Below are positions 44,820-56,595 of a stretch of DNA of 64,000 nucleotides, in pieces; within the stretch, counting starts at the first letter, position 1; every line of letters starts with the position of its first letter. Location: positions 496,001 through 560,000 of the forward strand of contig OZ257134.1 of NCBI GenBank assembly GCA_965279065.1, in the 5' to 3' direction. The stretch is from JAKAXS01 sp965279065 (lineage in GTDB: Bacteria; Pseudomonadota; Alphaproteobacteria; Rhizobiales; Hyphomicrobiaceae). A model generated the notes under the pieces. It was not told where the DNA came from, searched no databases, and was given only the letters and a program-made list of their open reading frames with translations. Made by a program: the position numbers and the translations under genes.

Positions 44820-46817
44820 TCAGCGGCTGGCCGTCCGCAACGGCGCGCGCCGCATCAGGTCGTCGATACGTGCCCGTTCCCGCTGGAAGTCGAGCAGCTC
44901 CCGCCCCTCCAGTTGCCGCTCGCGCGGCACTTGCATCGCCAGCGGATCCACGAACCGTGTGTTGACCAGCACTTCGAAGTGCAGATGCGGCCCCGACGAC
45001 ATGCCCGTCGAGCCGACGTAGCCGATCACCTGCCCCTGGCGCACCTTCACGCCCTCCGCCACGCCGTCGCCGATGCGCTGCATGTGCCCGTAGGCTGTCT
45101 GATAGCCGTTGGCGTGCCGGATGCGCACGTAATTGCCGTACTGCCCTTTGCGGCCAGCCTCCTCGATGACGCCGTTGCCGGCCGCCAGGATCGGCGTGCC
45201 CGGAGCCGTCGCCCAGTCGACGCCGGTATGCATGCGCTTTTCGTTGAGCAGCGGATGCAGGCGGAAGCCGAAGCCCGAGGTCAAGCGCACGTCGTCGCCG
45301 CGCACCGGACGGCGCATGAGGAATCGCTTCGAGTTGTTGCCGTTGGCATCATAGAAATCCGACTGACCGTCGCGCGTGCGGTACCGATAGAAGCGCGTGG
45401 TTTCGCCGCCCGCCGTCACGGCGCTGTAGAGCAGTTCGCCGGGCGTGTTGTCGGGGTCGTTCTCGTCCTTCACGTCGAAAAAGAACTCGACGGCATCGCC
45501 CGCTCTGAGGCGCCGGCGGAAATCCGTCTCGTAGGCATGCACGCGCAGGATCTGGTTGATCGTATCGGGCGACAGGTGCTGCGTCAGACCGGCGTGGTAC
45601 ACGCTCGCGTACAGCGAGTTCGATTGCGACTGATCCCCGCCGCGGGCCAGCGTCGTCGAAACTTTGATCTCCTGGCGCGGTGGCATCGCCGACGACACGT
45701 ACTCGCCCGAGGCATCGCGCATGACCGAGACCTTGTGCGCCTTGTTGGCGCCGTAGACGCTGAAGCGCACCGGCTCCATGCTGTTCTGGTGTGTCAGCGA
45801 CGGCACCAGCGTCACGCGCACTTCCTCGCCCGGCTGCAGGCCGGTGTCGGGAAACACGGCGCTTGCCGCCTCCACCATTGTACGCGCCTGCCATGTCTCG
45901 GCGCCGGCCCGCATCAGGATCTTCGTCAGCGTGTCGCCGTCGATTGCCGTAAACGCGCGAGAAATACGCCCCTCGATCTCTTCGTCGTCGCTTTCCGAGC
46001 CGAGCACGTTCTTGACGAGTTGCGTCGAGGCCGTTGGATCGTTCTTCTGCGCAGCGTCTCCCCCGGCCTCGTCCAGGTTGCCGGCGAGAAGGGGTTTTTC
46101 CGGCTCGAGCGACTTTTCGACGAGTTCCAGCACCTCGGCCGGCTCCATCTTCTGCCCGTCTTCGTTCGACAGCGTGCCGCCCAGCAGTTCCAACACCTTG
46201 ACCTGCACATCGGCCCGGGTGGATGTGCCTTCCTCGCCGTCGTCGGCCGAACCGACCGGTTTGGCGTTGGCGTAGAGCTTGAAAGGGTTGAACGGCGGGA
46301 TCACGTCGTCGAAGTCACCCGGAACCGGCGCCAGACGGGCAACGAGACGCAGATAGGGCTTGTGCGCCGTGTACTTGCGGCCGCCACGCCGCTCCGTTCG
46401 TGACTCGCGGATCACGTAGCGCGTCGAACTGGCGCCCGTCGTGACTTCGAGGCGGTCTGAGCGCGGCACGACCCATCGCAGCCCCTCGCGTCGCCGCACC
46501 ATCTCCGACAGGGGCTTGGCGTCGGGGGCCTCGGCCATGCGCGTGAACGGCACCAGGAGCCCCTCCGGAGCCCCACTGTGGTCCATCGAACCGTAAATCA
46601 CGACGACGATGGCGACCGTTCCGACCGCCGCCGCCAGGCATGTACTGAACAGCCAGCGGAAACGTCCGACCTGGCGGCTTTCGGCATGATCGGTGGCGAA
46701 CAGCTCTTCGCCCACCATACGGGAGCGGCCGCGATGACGCGTAAGCCCGCGCATGCGCCCACCGGCGTACGGCGTTCCGAACCGGGCGCTCACATGGCTT
46801 CGCCGCCGTTCCAGCAC
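44820..46817 (-). CDS. M23 family peptidoglycan endopeptidase with membrane anchor
   Basis: A 665-residue envelope protein. A cytoplasmic basic N-terminus is followed by one transmembrane helix (LFSTCLAAAVGTVAIVVVIY, ~55-75). The periplasmic part includes a LysM-like or OapA-type segment (AFTAIDGDTLTKILMRAG; SPDTINQILRVHAYETDFRR) and a C-terminal M23 domain (~495-610). Zinc ligands are seen in MHTGVDWATAPGTPI (His, Asp) and SSGPHLHFEVLVN (His), with the catalytic His in TAYGHMQRIG, so the enzyme is probably active, unlike degenerate EnvC types. It cuts peptide cross-links in the wall. The start is not certain since several Met occur in the first 35 residues. Confidence 0.88.
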   Translation of the reverse strand: MLERRRSHVSARFGTPYAGGRMRGLTRHRGRSRMVGEELFATDHAESRQVGRFRWLFSTCLAAAVGTVAIVVVIYGSMDHSGAPEGLLVPFTRMAEAPDAKPLSEMVRRREGLRWVVPRSDRLEVTTGASSTRYVIRESRTERRGGRKYTAHKPYLRLVARLAPVPGDFDDVIPPFNPFKLYANAKPVGSADDGEEGTSTRADVQVKVLELLGGTLSNEDGQKMEPAEVLELVEKSLEPEKPLLAGNLDEAGGDAAQKNDPTASTQLVKNVLGSESDDEEIEGRISRAFTAIDGDTLTKILMRAGAETWQARTMVEAASAVFPDTGLQPGEEVRVTLVPSLTHQNSMEPVRFSVYGANKAHKVSVMRDASGEYVSSAMPPRQEIKVSTTLARGGDQSQSNSLYASVYHAGLTQHLSPDTINQILRVHAYETDFRRRLRAGDAVEFFFDVKDENDPDNTPGELLYSAVTAGGETTRFYRYRTRDGQSDFYDANGNNSKRFLMRRPVRGDDVRLTSGFGFRLHPLLNEKRMHTGVDWATAPGTPILAAGNGVIEEAGRKGQYGNYVRIRHANGYQTAYGHMQRIGDGVAEGVKVRQGQVIGYVGSTGMSSGPHLHFEVLVNTRFVDPLAMQVPRERQLEGRELLDFQRERARIDDLMRRAPLRTASR

Positions 46818-47002
46818 GTGGTAGGCCTCCCCCAGCCCGCGTTTACGCCGTCAAAGCCTCATTGTCGGCGGCTGATCCTAGGTTGGCTCAAGCTGCCGGC
46901 GCAATTGCCCTGCGATGTCACCCACACGCGATGTTGTGCAACGCGATCCCGGCGGAGTGATGGCTATCTGCGGTTTTCCTGGCGTTATCACCCGGAATCA
47001 GG

Positions 47003-47011
47003 TTATCCACA
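47003..47011 (+). promoter_or_regulatory. Consensus DnaA box upstream of the rrn operon
   Basis: TTATCCACA, a perfect match, 107 bases before the candidate rrn -35. The bases after it, CCCCACATTTTGGGC, could form a small hairpin. It might tie rRNA synthesis to DnaA, but a single 9-base match can be chance. Confidence 0.4.
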
Positions 47012-47117
47012 GCCCCACATTTTGGGCTGAATCGTCGTAGACTCAGCTGCTTAGATGCAAATCAGACTCACCATGACGGTCTGATGAAAGTTTTTTCGTG
47101 CGTTTACGAAAAGGCCG

Positions 47118-47146
47118 TTGACACCACCGGCCCAATGATATTTATT
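47118..47146 (+). promoter_or_regulatory. rRNA operon promoter
   Basis: A perfect -35 TTGACA, 17-base spacer, and an A/T-rich -10 (TTTATT, with an alternative TATTTA 2 bases earlier). About 400 bases upstream of mature 16S, which is normal for alphaproteobacterial rrn leaders. Confidence 0.65.
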
Positions 47147-47300
47147 CCGCCTTGTCCACGGCAGACAACTGCCGCGGCGCCCGCGACGGGCTTTGATCTC
47201 TCGATCTTATCGTGGTTCTCTACCTGGGGCCATCCCAGAGAGAGCCTCGTTGTCTGAAGCCAGCCTTTACTGGATGGCTCGATGACCTGTCGACGCGGTT

Positions 47301-47312
47301 TGCTCTTTGACA
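47301..47312 (+). promoter_or_regulatory. boxA antitermination site
   Basis: TGCTCTTTGACA differs from the consensus TGCTCTTTAACA at one base. It lies in the leader between promoter and 16S, where the NusB/NusE antitermination complex loads on rRNA transcripts. Confidence 0.75.
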
Positions 47313-47540
47313 ATTGAATTTGAAGGAAGAGAAGCGCAGGCGGCGGAGTCCTGGCGGATCTCGAAGTCCAGCAATGGATGAGAGGTCACAAAAGAACTCT
47401 GGCAGATTTCTGCGTTTCTTCGACGCCAAACACCGATGTCGGATCTGTAGCAATGCAGGTTTGATGTCTGATGTGATGGTGCCCGTTAAACCAGAATCAT
47501 CGGATTTGATTCATCCGATTAGTCCAGAAGATCAATCTTT

Positions 47541-49030
<1,490 letters not shown>

Positions 49031-49184
49031 GAGCACGTCAACATCATCCAGGACTTCGGTCTTGGTGGTTCGCGCTCTGATCTAGATCACGGGGCCAGTT
49101 GGAAATCAGACTGGTCCTTAAAATAGACGCGGGATATCCGCCGTCTTCGTTTCTCTTTCTTCATCACATGGATGCACGCCTTTC

Positions 49185-49261
49185 GGGCCTGTAGCTCAGT
49201 TGGTTAGAGCGCGCGCTTGATAAGCGTGAGGTCGGAAGTTCAAATCTTCCCAGGCCCACCA
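49185..49261 (+). tRNA. tRNA-Ile (GAT)
   Basis: A 77-base cloverleaf with acceptor GGGCCTG/CAGGCCC and encoded CCA. Anticodon GAT at 49219-49221, T-loop TTCAAAT. It is the first spacer tRNA, 160 bases after 16S. Confidence 0.97.
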
Positions 49262-49294
49262 TCACCTGGTGGGACGGGAGATGTTCGGGACGAA

Positions 49295-49370
49295 GGGGCC
49301 ATAGCTCAGCTGGGAGAGCGGTAGCTTTGCAAGCTTCAGGTCGTCGGTTCGATCCCGTCTGGCTCCACCA
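49295..49370 (+). tRNA. tRNA-Ala (TGC)
   Basis: A 76-base cloverleaf beginning GGGGCCATAGCTCAGCTGGG and ending with encoded CCA. Anticodon TGC at 49328-49330. The second spacer tRNA, 33 bases after tRNA-Ile. Confidence 0.97.
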
Positions 49371-49756
49371 TCCTGTTTCACGCGACGCCTGACGGCGGCG
49401 CGATTGCTTCCATGTGAGAAGAGAACAAGTTTCCGGACGGGCTTCAAGCCGCTTCCGGATTTGCCTGGGCCACGTGCCCATGGCTTTGACGTTTGACATC
49501 GTAAAGAGGGGATACACCTGGGGCGCAACCTACATCGGCGCCACCTGAGAGCATTGGTTTAGCCGCAAGGCGATCGATGTGGAGGGGCTGGGGCCGCCGC
49601 AAGGCGGCTATGGTACTGGGTATATCCTGATGAAATTCTGGTCTTTCTAACTAATACGAGCGTGTTCACCCAAGCCGAGTGACGGCTTCCAAGAGTTGCG
49701 TTTTCTCAAGCGCAATGGAGGAGGCTATGCACAGGGTGGGCATTGCTAATGAGAGC
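49371..49756 (+). other. Internal transcribed spacer, tRNA-Ala to 23S
   Basis: No gene or further tRNA. The last 15 bases begin the long pairing stalk that surrounds 23S rRNA. Confidence 0.7.
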
Positions 49757-52556
<2,800 letters not shown>

Positions 52557-52809
52557 CGCTCTCATTAAGCAATGCTCATCTAATCCCGTGACAGCGGGCG
52601 CTGTGAAATAGCGCCGGTCCAGTGGGAGGGCGGTGTTCGCGCCGGCAGCCGCAAGGTTGCCGCGGATCCGAAATGATCCCAAGCGTTTGAGTGCCGCCTG
52701 ATGGGCGTAGGAACATGCACGAAAGACCAGAATACGCGAGTTCCGGCCGGCTCCCTTCAGGGGAGTCGGAACGAGCAACTCGTCAGAATTTCATCCTCAC
52801 TTCTCTGCT

Positions 52810-52927
52810 GACCTGGTGGTTATGGCGGGGTGGCTGCACCCGATCCCATTCCGAACTCGGCCGTGAAACGCCCCAGCGCCAATGGTACTTCGTCTTAAGA
52901 CGCGGGAGAGTAGGTCGCTGCCAGGTC
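52810..52927 (+). rRNA. rrf: 5S ribosomal RNA
   Basis: About 118 bases with closing stem GACCTGG/CCAGGTC. Conserved loop sequences CCCGATCCCATTCCGAACTC and GGGAGAGTAGGTCGCTGCCA are present. The spacer from 23S (52574-52809) has no tRNA, and no tRNA-fMet follows 5S, unlike many Hyphomicrobiales operons. Confidence 0.96.
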
Positions 52928-53020
52928 TGCCGAGCAGTGAGTTTGAACATTCGCAATAATTTCATCAGACGCGCATTACCCAATCGGGCCGCGCGATCCC
53001 CTCGATACAATCGTCCTGCA

Positions 53021-53054
53021 AACGCCGCCTCAGCTCACGCTGAGGCGGCGTTTT
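53021..53054. terminator. Strong intrinsic terminator after the rrn operon, probably bidirectional
   Basis: AACGCCGCCTCAGC, loop TCAC, GCTGAGGCGGCGTT then TT: a perfect 14-base stem. It lies 94 bases past 5S and 76 bases past the oxygenase stop on the other strand, so it can end both the rrn and the RiPP transcripts. Confidence 0.9.
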
Positions 53055-53129
53055 CCGTTTCGATGTTGGCCGTAGCGATCGAGATCCGCAGTCTGTTGCA
53101 ACAATCCCCCATCTCGTACGTGGTTGACG

Positions 53130-54029
53130 TCAGTGGTCTTGCGCGTCGAGGAAGTGGAAGTGGCCGCGCAGCGATAGATAGTGATTCTCGCCGACCATCT
53201 CCGCGCTCGTGCCGTCGTGAAGGAGGTTCTCAGTGGGTGCAACGTAGGCTTCACCCGGGCGCAGACGCAGGCGGACGACCGCGTGGTCCGGGAACGTGTT
53301 CATGAAGGCCATGCCGATTTCCCTGACGTCTGCCCGCGCCGACACCCCGGCCTCTTCGAGCCTCGCGGACATGCGCGAGGCCGTTTCGTTCAGGAACACG
53401 AAATAGCGATCCTCCGGTCCTAGATTGAGCGAAATCCTGTTCGACGCCGCCCCCAGCTCCGCGACCGGCAGGTTGTCCCAACGATCGAAATGCAGGCCGA
53501 TGCGCGCATCCCGGTCGACCGCGCGCGTCGTCGTCTGGAGCCCCGGTTGATCGCGCCCGATCCGCGCCGAGAAAACGGCGCGCGACGCCACGCGCGCCTT
53601 GCGGACGGCGTCGAGCAGTACGGCCACCAGTGGATGCTTGAGCGAGGTGGCGTCGTCACACCGGCCGATGCTGTCCTTCTGCCCTTCCAGCAACTGGACC
53701 ATCGCCGGTCCCAGCAGGCGGACGATGCCCACGGCGCCATGGGCCTCCGGCGCGTCTTCAGACCACAGACGCGCGCTCTCCTCGTCGGTGGGACGCCGCC
53801 AGGGTAGTGCCGGAACACGCGCGCCGTCAACGTAGGGCGGGACGTTCGCGTCCGCGCCGTGCGCGGGGTACGTACCGCAACTCAGACGCACGTTGTCACG
53901 AAAGTCGAGCGTGCTCTGGGGCGCAAACAGGCGAACGGACGGCAGCGCCGGAGCATTGGTCGCCACGACTGTCGCATCCCGCGCAATCGTGAGGCGATCG
54001 CGCGGAGCCGCTGTCGGACGTTCGCTCAC
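53130..54029 (-). CDS. HxD...H-type oxygenase of the RiPP operon (Fe(II)/2-oxoglutarate-like)
   Basis: A 299-residue protein. GTG 54029 overlaps the methyltransferase stop by four bases (GTGA), so I use it and not the long in-frame extension. The C-terminal half looks like a double-stranded beta helix: H180-F-D182 in DARIGLHFDRWDNLPVAEL, a long strand region (ISLNLGPEDRYFVFLNETAS), then H271 in VAPTENLLHDGTSAEMVGEN and a basic residue R288 in HYLSLRGHFHF. This fits the iron facial triad HxD...H and a 2-oxoglutarate-binding Arg. The exact subfamily is not certain. As last gene of the operon it probably hydroxylates or desaturates the peptide, with the many Asp and Asn of the core as obvious targets. 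Confidence 0.65.
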   Translation of the reverse strand: MSERPTAAPRDRLTIARDATVVATNAPALPSVRLFAPQSTLDFRDNVRLSCGTYPAHGADANVPPYVDGARVPALPWRRPTDEESARLWSEDAPEAHGAVGIVRLLGPAMVQLLEGQKDSIGRCDDATSLKHPLVAVLLDAVRKARVASRAVFSARIGRDQPGLQTTTRAVDRDARIGLHFDRWDNLPVAELGAASNRISLNLGPEDRYFVFLNETASRMSARLEEAGVSARADVREIGMAFMNTFPDHAVVRLRLRPGEAYVAPTENLLHDGTSAEMVGENHYLSLRGHFHFLDAQDH

Positions 54030-54811
54030 CTTTGCCCCGCCGGCGGCACGAACAACGTCGAGCCTGCTACGATCTGGTACGACGCTGCAGCGAGATCGTG
54101 AAGGCGCATCCAGCTTACCAAATCTGGCTGACCGACCTGGGACGCCGAGCGGATCAGCGCGCACTGGTGGTCTGGTGCGTGGACTTCGCACAGGTAGTCT
54201 CGCAGTGGCGATAGGTCGGGTCCCTGTGTGACGGGAGTGATAATCGCCGTGTCGACGTTGAACACGGCGGGCTGGAGTAGCATCAGGGCTACCGAGGGAT
54301 CGAACGGGATGCGGCGGCGCACGAGGCCCGTGCACTCGTGGATCAGCATGCCGTGGGCCGGGTCATATCCGAGTTCGGCAAGCAGTGTGTCGATGCACGA
54401 GATCGCCGGGACCACGCGGATGCTCCAGCCGCGCGCCTTACTCTCCTTCAACAGCGCCGCCGAGACACTGTCGAAGATGATGGGATGGCCGGGTGTCAGC
54501 CAGGCTACCGGAGGATTGATCTCCGCTATTTCGACCACGGCCTGAAAAACGTCGTGATAGTTGTGCGTTCGCAAGCGGCCGTCCTGGTACAACGACGAGA
54601 GCCCGACACACTTCTCGCGCAGATCGTCGGGCAGACCGGCGACCATTGCATCGGGTAGGTTCGTGCAGATACGCGCGCATCGGCCCAGAAGCTCGATCGT
54701 CTCTATAGTAAGGTGTTCCGGGAACGCGATGCCGGCACCGACCAGATAGATGTCGACATTCGGTCGCGGTCCGGTGGCCGGTACCGACTGAGTTCTGCTC
54801 GCTTGCTCCAT
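54026..54811 (-). CDS. Tetrapyrrole-methylase-fold methyltransferase, split-borosin-like
   Basis: A 261-residue SAM enzyme. Start 54811 (MEQASRTQSV) has AAAGGG about 7 bases upstream; longer starts at 54826 and 54838 are possible. The fold signatures are VDIYLVGAGIAFPEHLT (~19-35), WLTPGHPIIFDSVSAALL (~104-121), RVVPAISCIDTLLAELGYDP (132-151) and HECTGLVRRRIPFDPSVALM. Residues Y75, R81 and Y85 in LYQDGRLRTHNY have the same spacing as Y66, R72 and Y76 of the borosin N-methyltransferase OphMA, as I recall that enzyme. The OphMA-style PGVSAEDCLFADL region also aligns. Unlike OphMA there is no fused core peptide, so it would act in trans on the adjacent precursor, as in split borosins. The residue methylated is unknown. 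Confidence 0.75.
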   Translation of the reverse strand: MEQASRTQSVPATGPRPNVDIYLVGAGIAFPEHLTIETIELLGRCARICTNLPDAMVAGLPDDLREKCVGLSSLYQDGRLRTHNYHDVFQAVVEIAEINPPVAWLTPGHPIIFDSVSAALLKESKARGWSIRVVPAISCIDTLLAELGYDPAHGMLIHECTGLVRRRIPFDPSVALMLLQPAVFNVDTAIITPVTQGPDLSPLRDYLCEVHAPDHQCALIRSASQVGQPDLVSWMRLHDLAAASYQIVAGSTLFVPPAGQR

Positions 54812-54846
54812 GCGCCGCCCTTTCATCGCGCGAACCAACCCGGCGC

Positions 54847-56022
54847 CTAGGCAATTCCGATTTCTTGTTCGAGGCTCTCAAGCACAACATTCGCTAGTGC
54901 CTGAATGTGCAAGCGGCAATATTGTGTCTCTTCGCCAGCGAATGTCCCAAGCTCCGTGAGCTTGTTGCTTGGATTGCCTCCGCCGCACACCGAGAAGTAG
55001 GCGCAGGAGGCACGGCAACGTTCTATTCCGTCTCGGATGTCACGATAGGCCGACTGGAACCCGGGATGGCGGAGCAACGACTGCAAGTCATGCGAGTGAA
55101 CGTTTCCCCATGCAAATCGTCCATACCGTGCATGCTCAATCCCGAGTAGCTCCGGCGAGAACGTTGTGAAGTCGCCGTTGACGTCGATGCTCACGATAGA
55201 ACCTGGCATGTTGTCGGCGCGCATGACGTCACTGCCCGGCGGGGCTGTCAGATGTCCGCGCATGCTGTCGATCTCACGAAACCGAACGGCCGGAGTCGCC
55301 GCCTGCAGGGCAATAACCAATCGGAGGAAGGCTTGCAAAGAGGCCATGGCGTCGGGACTGGAGAGAGTCGAGGATGAGTTGACGCCTTCAGCTTCGTCGA
55401 CGTTGAGCCCGATCTGTGCCGCACCTAGGTCCTCGAAGAACCTCCAGACGGCATCCGGCGCTGCGAGAGCTTCCGGTGTCAGCACGCCTATGACCGTGAA
55501 TGGGATTTCGTGCTCGCGCAGCTTGCCAATGCCACGCATGACGCGGTCGAAGGTGCCGCGGCCCGCTCGATCGACGCGATGGGCATCGTGAACGTCCTTT
55601 GGGCCATCGATGCTGATCCCAACGCGGACTGACCACTTCTTGAAGAACGCACACCAGTCATCGTCGATCAGCACGGCGTTGGTCTGGAAATGATGCTGGA
55701 ACTGCGTCGGCGCGCCGTCCGCTTCGAGAGCGAGAAAGGCAGCCTCATAGAAGTCTTGCGGCATCGCCAGCGGCTCGCCCGCGTGCCAAACGACGGCCAA
55801 TTTCGCATCGCGGAGCCTTGCACCCTGCACGAACCGGGCGATCGACTGCACAGTCGCTAGGGACATGCGGCTCTTGTCGGAGCGGTGACTGAGGTAGCAG
55901 TAGCTGCAGTTGATATTGCAAAAGGGCGTGGGCTGGACGATCAACAACCCGAGCGGCGCCAGCTCGACGTCAGCGGCGACCTGCGCCACCGTCACCCGGC
56001 TCCCGCATGTGTCGCCCATCAT
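54847..56022 (-). CDS. Radical SAM/SPASM peptide maturase, GrrM/OscB-like (cyclophane-forming)
   Basis: A 391-residue radical SAM enzyme. The 4Fe-4S/SAM cluster ligands are C35-x3-C39-x2-C42 in PTPFCNINCSYCYLSHR. GEPL in WHAGEPLAMPQDFYEA and ISIDGPKDVHDAHRV are the usual SAM-contact strands. The SPASM-type auxiliary cluster ligands include C336, C340, C346 and C369 in RCRASCAYFSVCGGGNPSNK and QYC. Segments such as DVNGDFTTFSPELLGIEHAR and CGGGNPSNK match the GrrM/OscB group, which cross-links an aromatic side chain to the Cbeta of the second residue after it. It starts 17 bases after the precursor stop and ends 35 bases before the methyltransferase start. Confidence 0.88.
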   Translation of the reverse strand: MMGDTCGSRVTVAQVAADVELAPLGLLIVQPTPFCNINCSYCYLSHRSDKSRMSLATVQSIARFVQGARLRDAKLAVVWHAGEPLAMPQDFYEAAFLALEADGAPTQFQHHFQTNAVLIDDDWCAFFKKWSVRVGISIDGPKDVHDAHRVDRAGRGTFDRVMRGIGKLREHEIPFTVIGVLTPEALAAPDAVWRFFEDLGAAQIGLNVDEAEGVNSSSTLSSPDAMASLQAFLRLVIALQAATPAVRFREIDSMRGHLTAPPGSDVMRADNMPGSIVSIDVNGDFTTFSPELLGIEHARYGRFAWGNVHSHDLQSLLRHPGFQSAYRDIRDGIERCRASCAYFSVCGGGNPSNKLTELGTFAGEETQYCRLHIQALANVVLESLEQEIGIA

Positions 56023-56039
56023 CGAGATCGGCCCGCAAG

Positions 56040-56306
56040 CTAGCTGTTGGAGAAGTCGTTGAAGTTGGAAAAGTCGTTGAAGTTCGAGAAATCGTTGAAG
56101 TTGTGAAACTCGTTGAAGTTCTGAAAGGGCAGAGCCTGATTGAAATTATCGAACTGGGCCGTCTTGGTATCGCGGGCTTGCTGTTTCGCGTCACGTGTCT
56201 TGGCAAACGTGACCCTGATGAGGTTGATCCTCTCCCGGACGTCGGCGTTCGGTTTGGCGACTTCAATAAGCGCAGGTTTGGGTGGTGGAGTTGGAACATC
56301 GACCAT
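56040..56306 (-). CDS. RiPP precursor peptide with F-x-N/D repeat core
   Basis: An 88-residue peptide. ATG 56306 is preceded by GAGG 8 bases upstream; a longer in-frame start at 56378 is less likely. Residues 1-51 form a leader: MVDVPTPPPKPALIEVAKPN, then a charged helix (ADVRERINLIRVTFAKTRDA; KQQARDTKTAQ). From F52 to N87 the chain is twelve successive triplets: FDN, FNQ, ALP, FQN, FNE, FHN, FND, FSN, FND, FSN, FND, FSN, then a final Ser. Eleven have Phe first and Asn, Asp, Gln or Glu third, the spacing a three-residue-cyclophane maturase needs. In the DNA the last part repeats every 18 bases. There is no Cys or double-Gly site and no protease or transporter gene beside it. Confidence 0.88.
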   Translation of the reverse strand: MVDVPTPPPKPALIEVAKPNADVRERINLIRVTFAKTRDAKQQARDTKTAQFDNFNQALPFQNFNEFHNFNDFSNFNDFSNFNDFSNS

Positions 56307-56386
56307 GGATAAAGCCTCGCAGTTGGCAGCTTTCCATACCGGCGGAGCAACTTTTGCAATGTTGTTACCCGCTCGCAATTACTAAT

Positions 56387-56415
56387 ATGATATGGCACGG
56401 CGAGTTGGAAAGCAA
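56387..56415 (-). promoter_or_regulatory. Candidate sigma-70 promoter of the RiPP operon
   Basis: On the minus strand TTGCTT, a 17-base spacer, TATCAT. Transcription would begin near 56380, giving a leader of about 75 bases before the precursor ATG. The rest of 56416-56595 shows nothing else. Confidence 0.6.
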
Positions 56416-56595
56416 ATCACCCGCGGCGACCAGCCGATGAGAGCTGCTTGCGCTAATCCGCGGCCCAACTGTGGCTGAGTAGCTGGCATCCTGAGACGCG
56501 TCCCACTATCCGACCGCAATCGCTGGGTTACGCAAGTCTACCCGGTGCGACCGCACGTGGCCCGCAGCAGAAGAGGTGATGATTGATCTTCCTCA

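Larger units (their letters stand above)
46818..47540. other. rrn promoter and leader region
   Basis: No protein gene is seen. The stretch contains a DnaA box (47003), a promoter (47118) and boxA (47301). The 16S leader after boxA shows no extra tRNA or small RNA that I can identify. Confidence 0.7.

Noticed and set aside
54030..54335. N-terminal extension of the oxygenase into the methyltransferase gene
   Set aside because: It overlaps a gene with clear motifs on the same strand in another frame, and GTG 54029 gives the usual coupled overlap.
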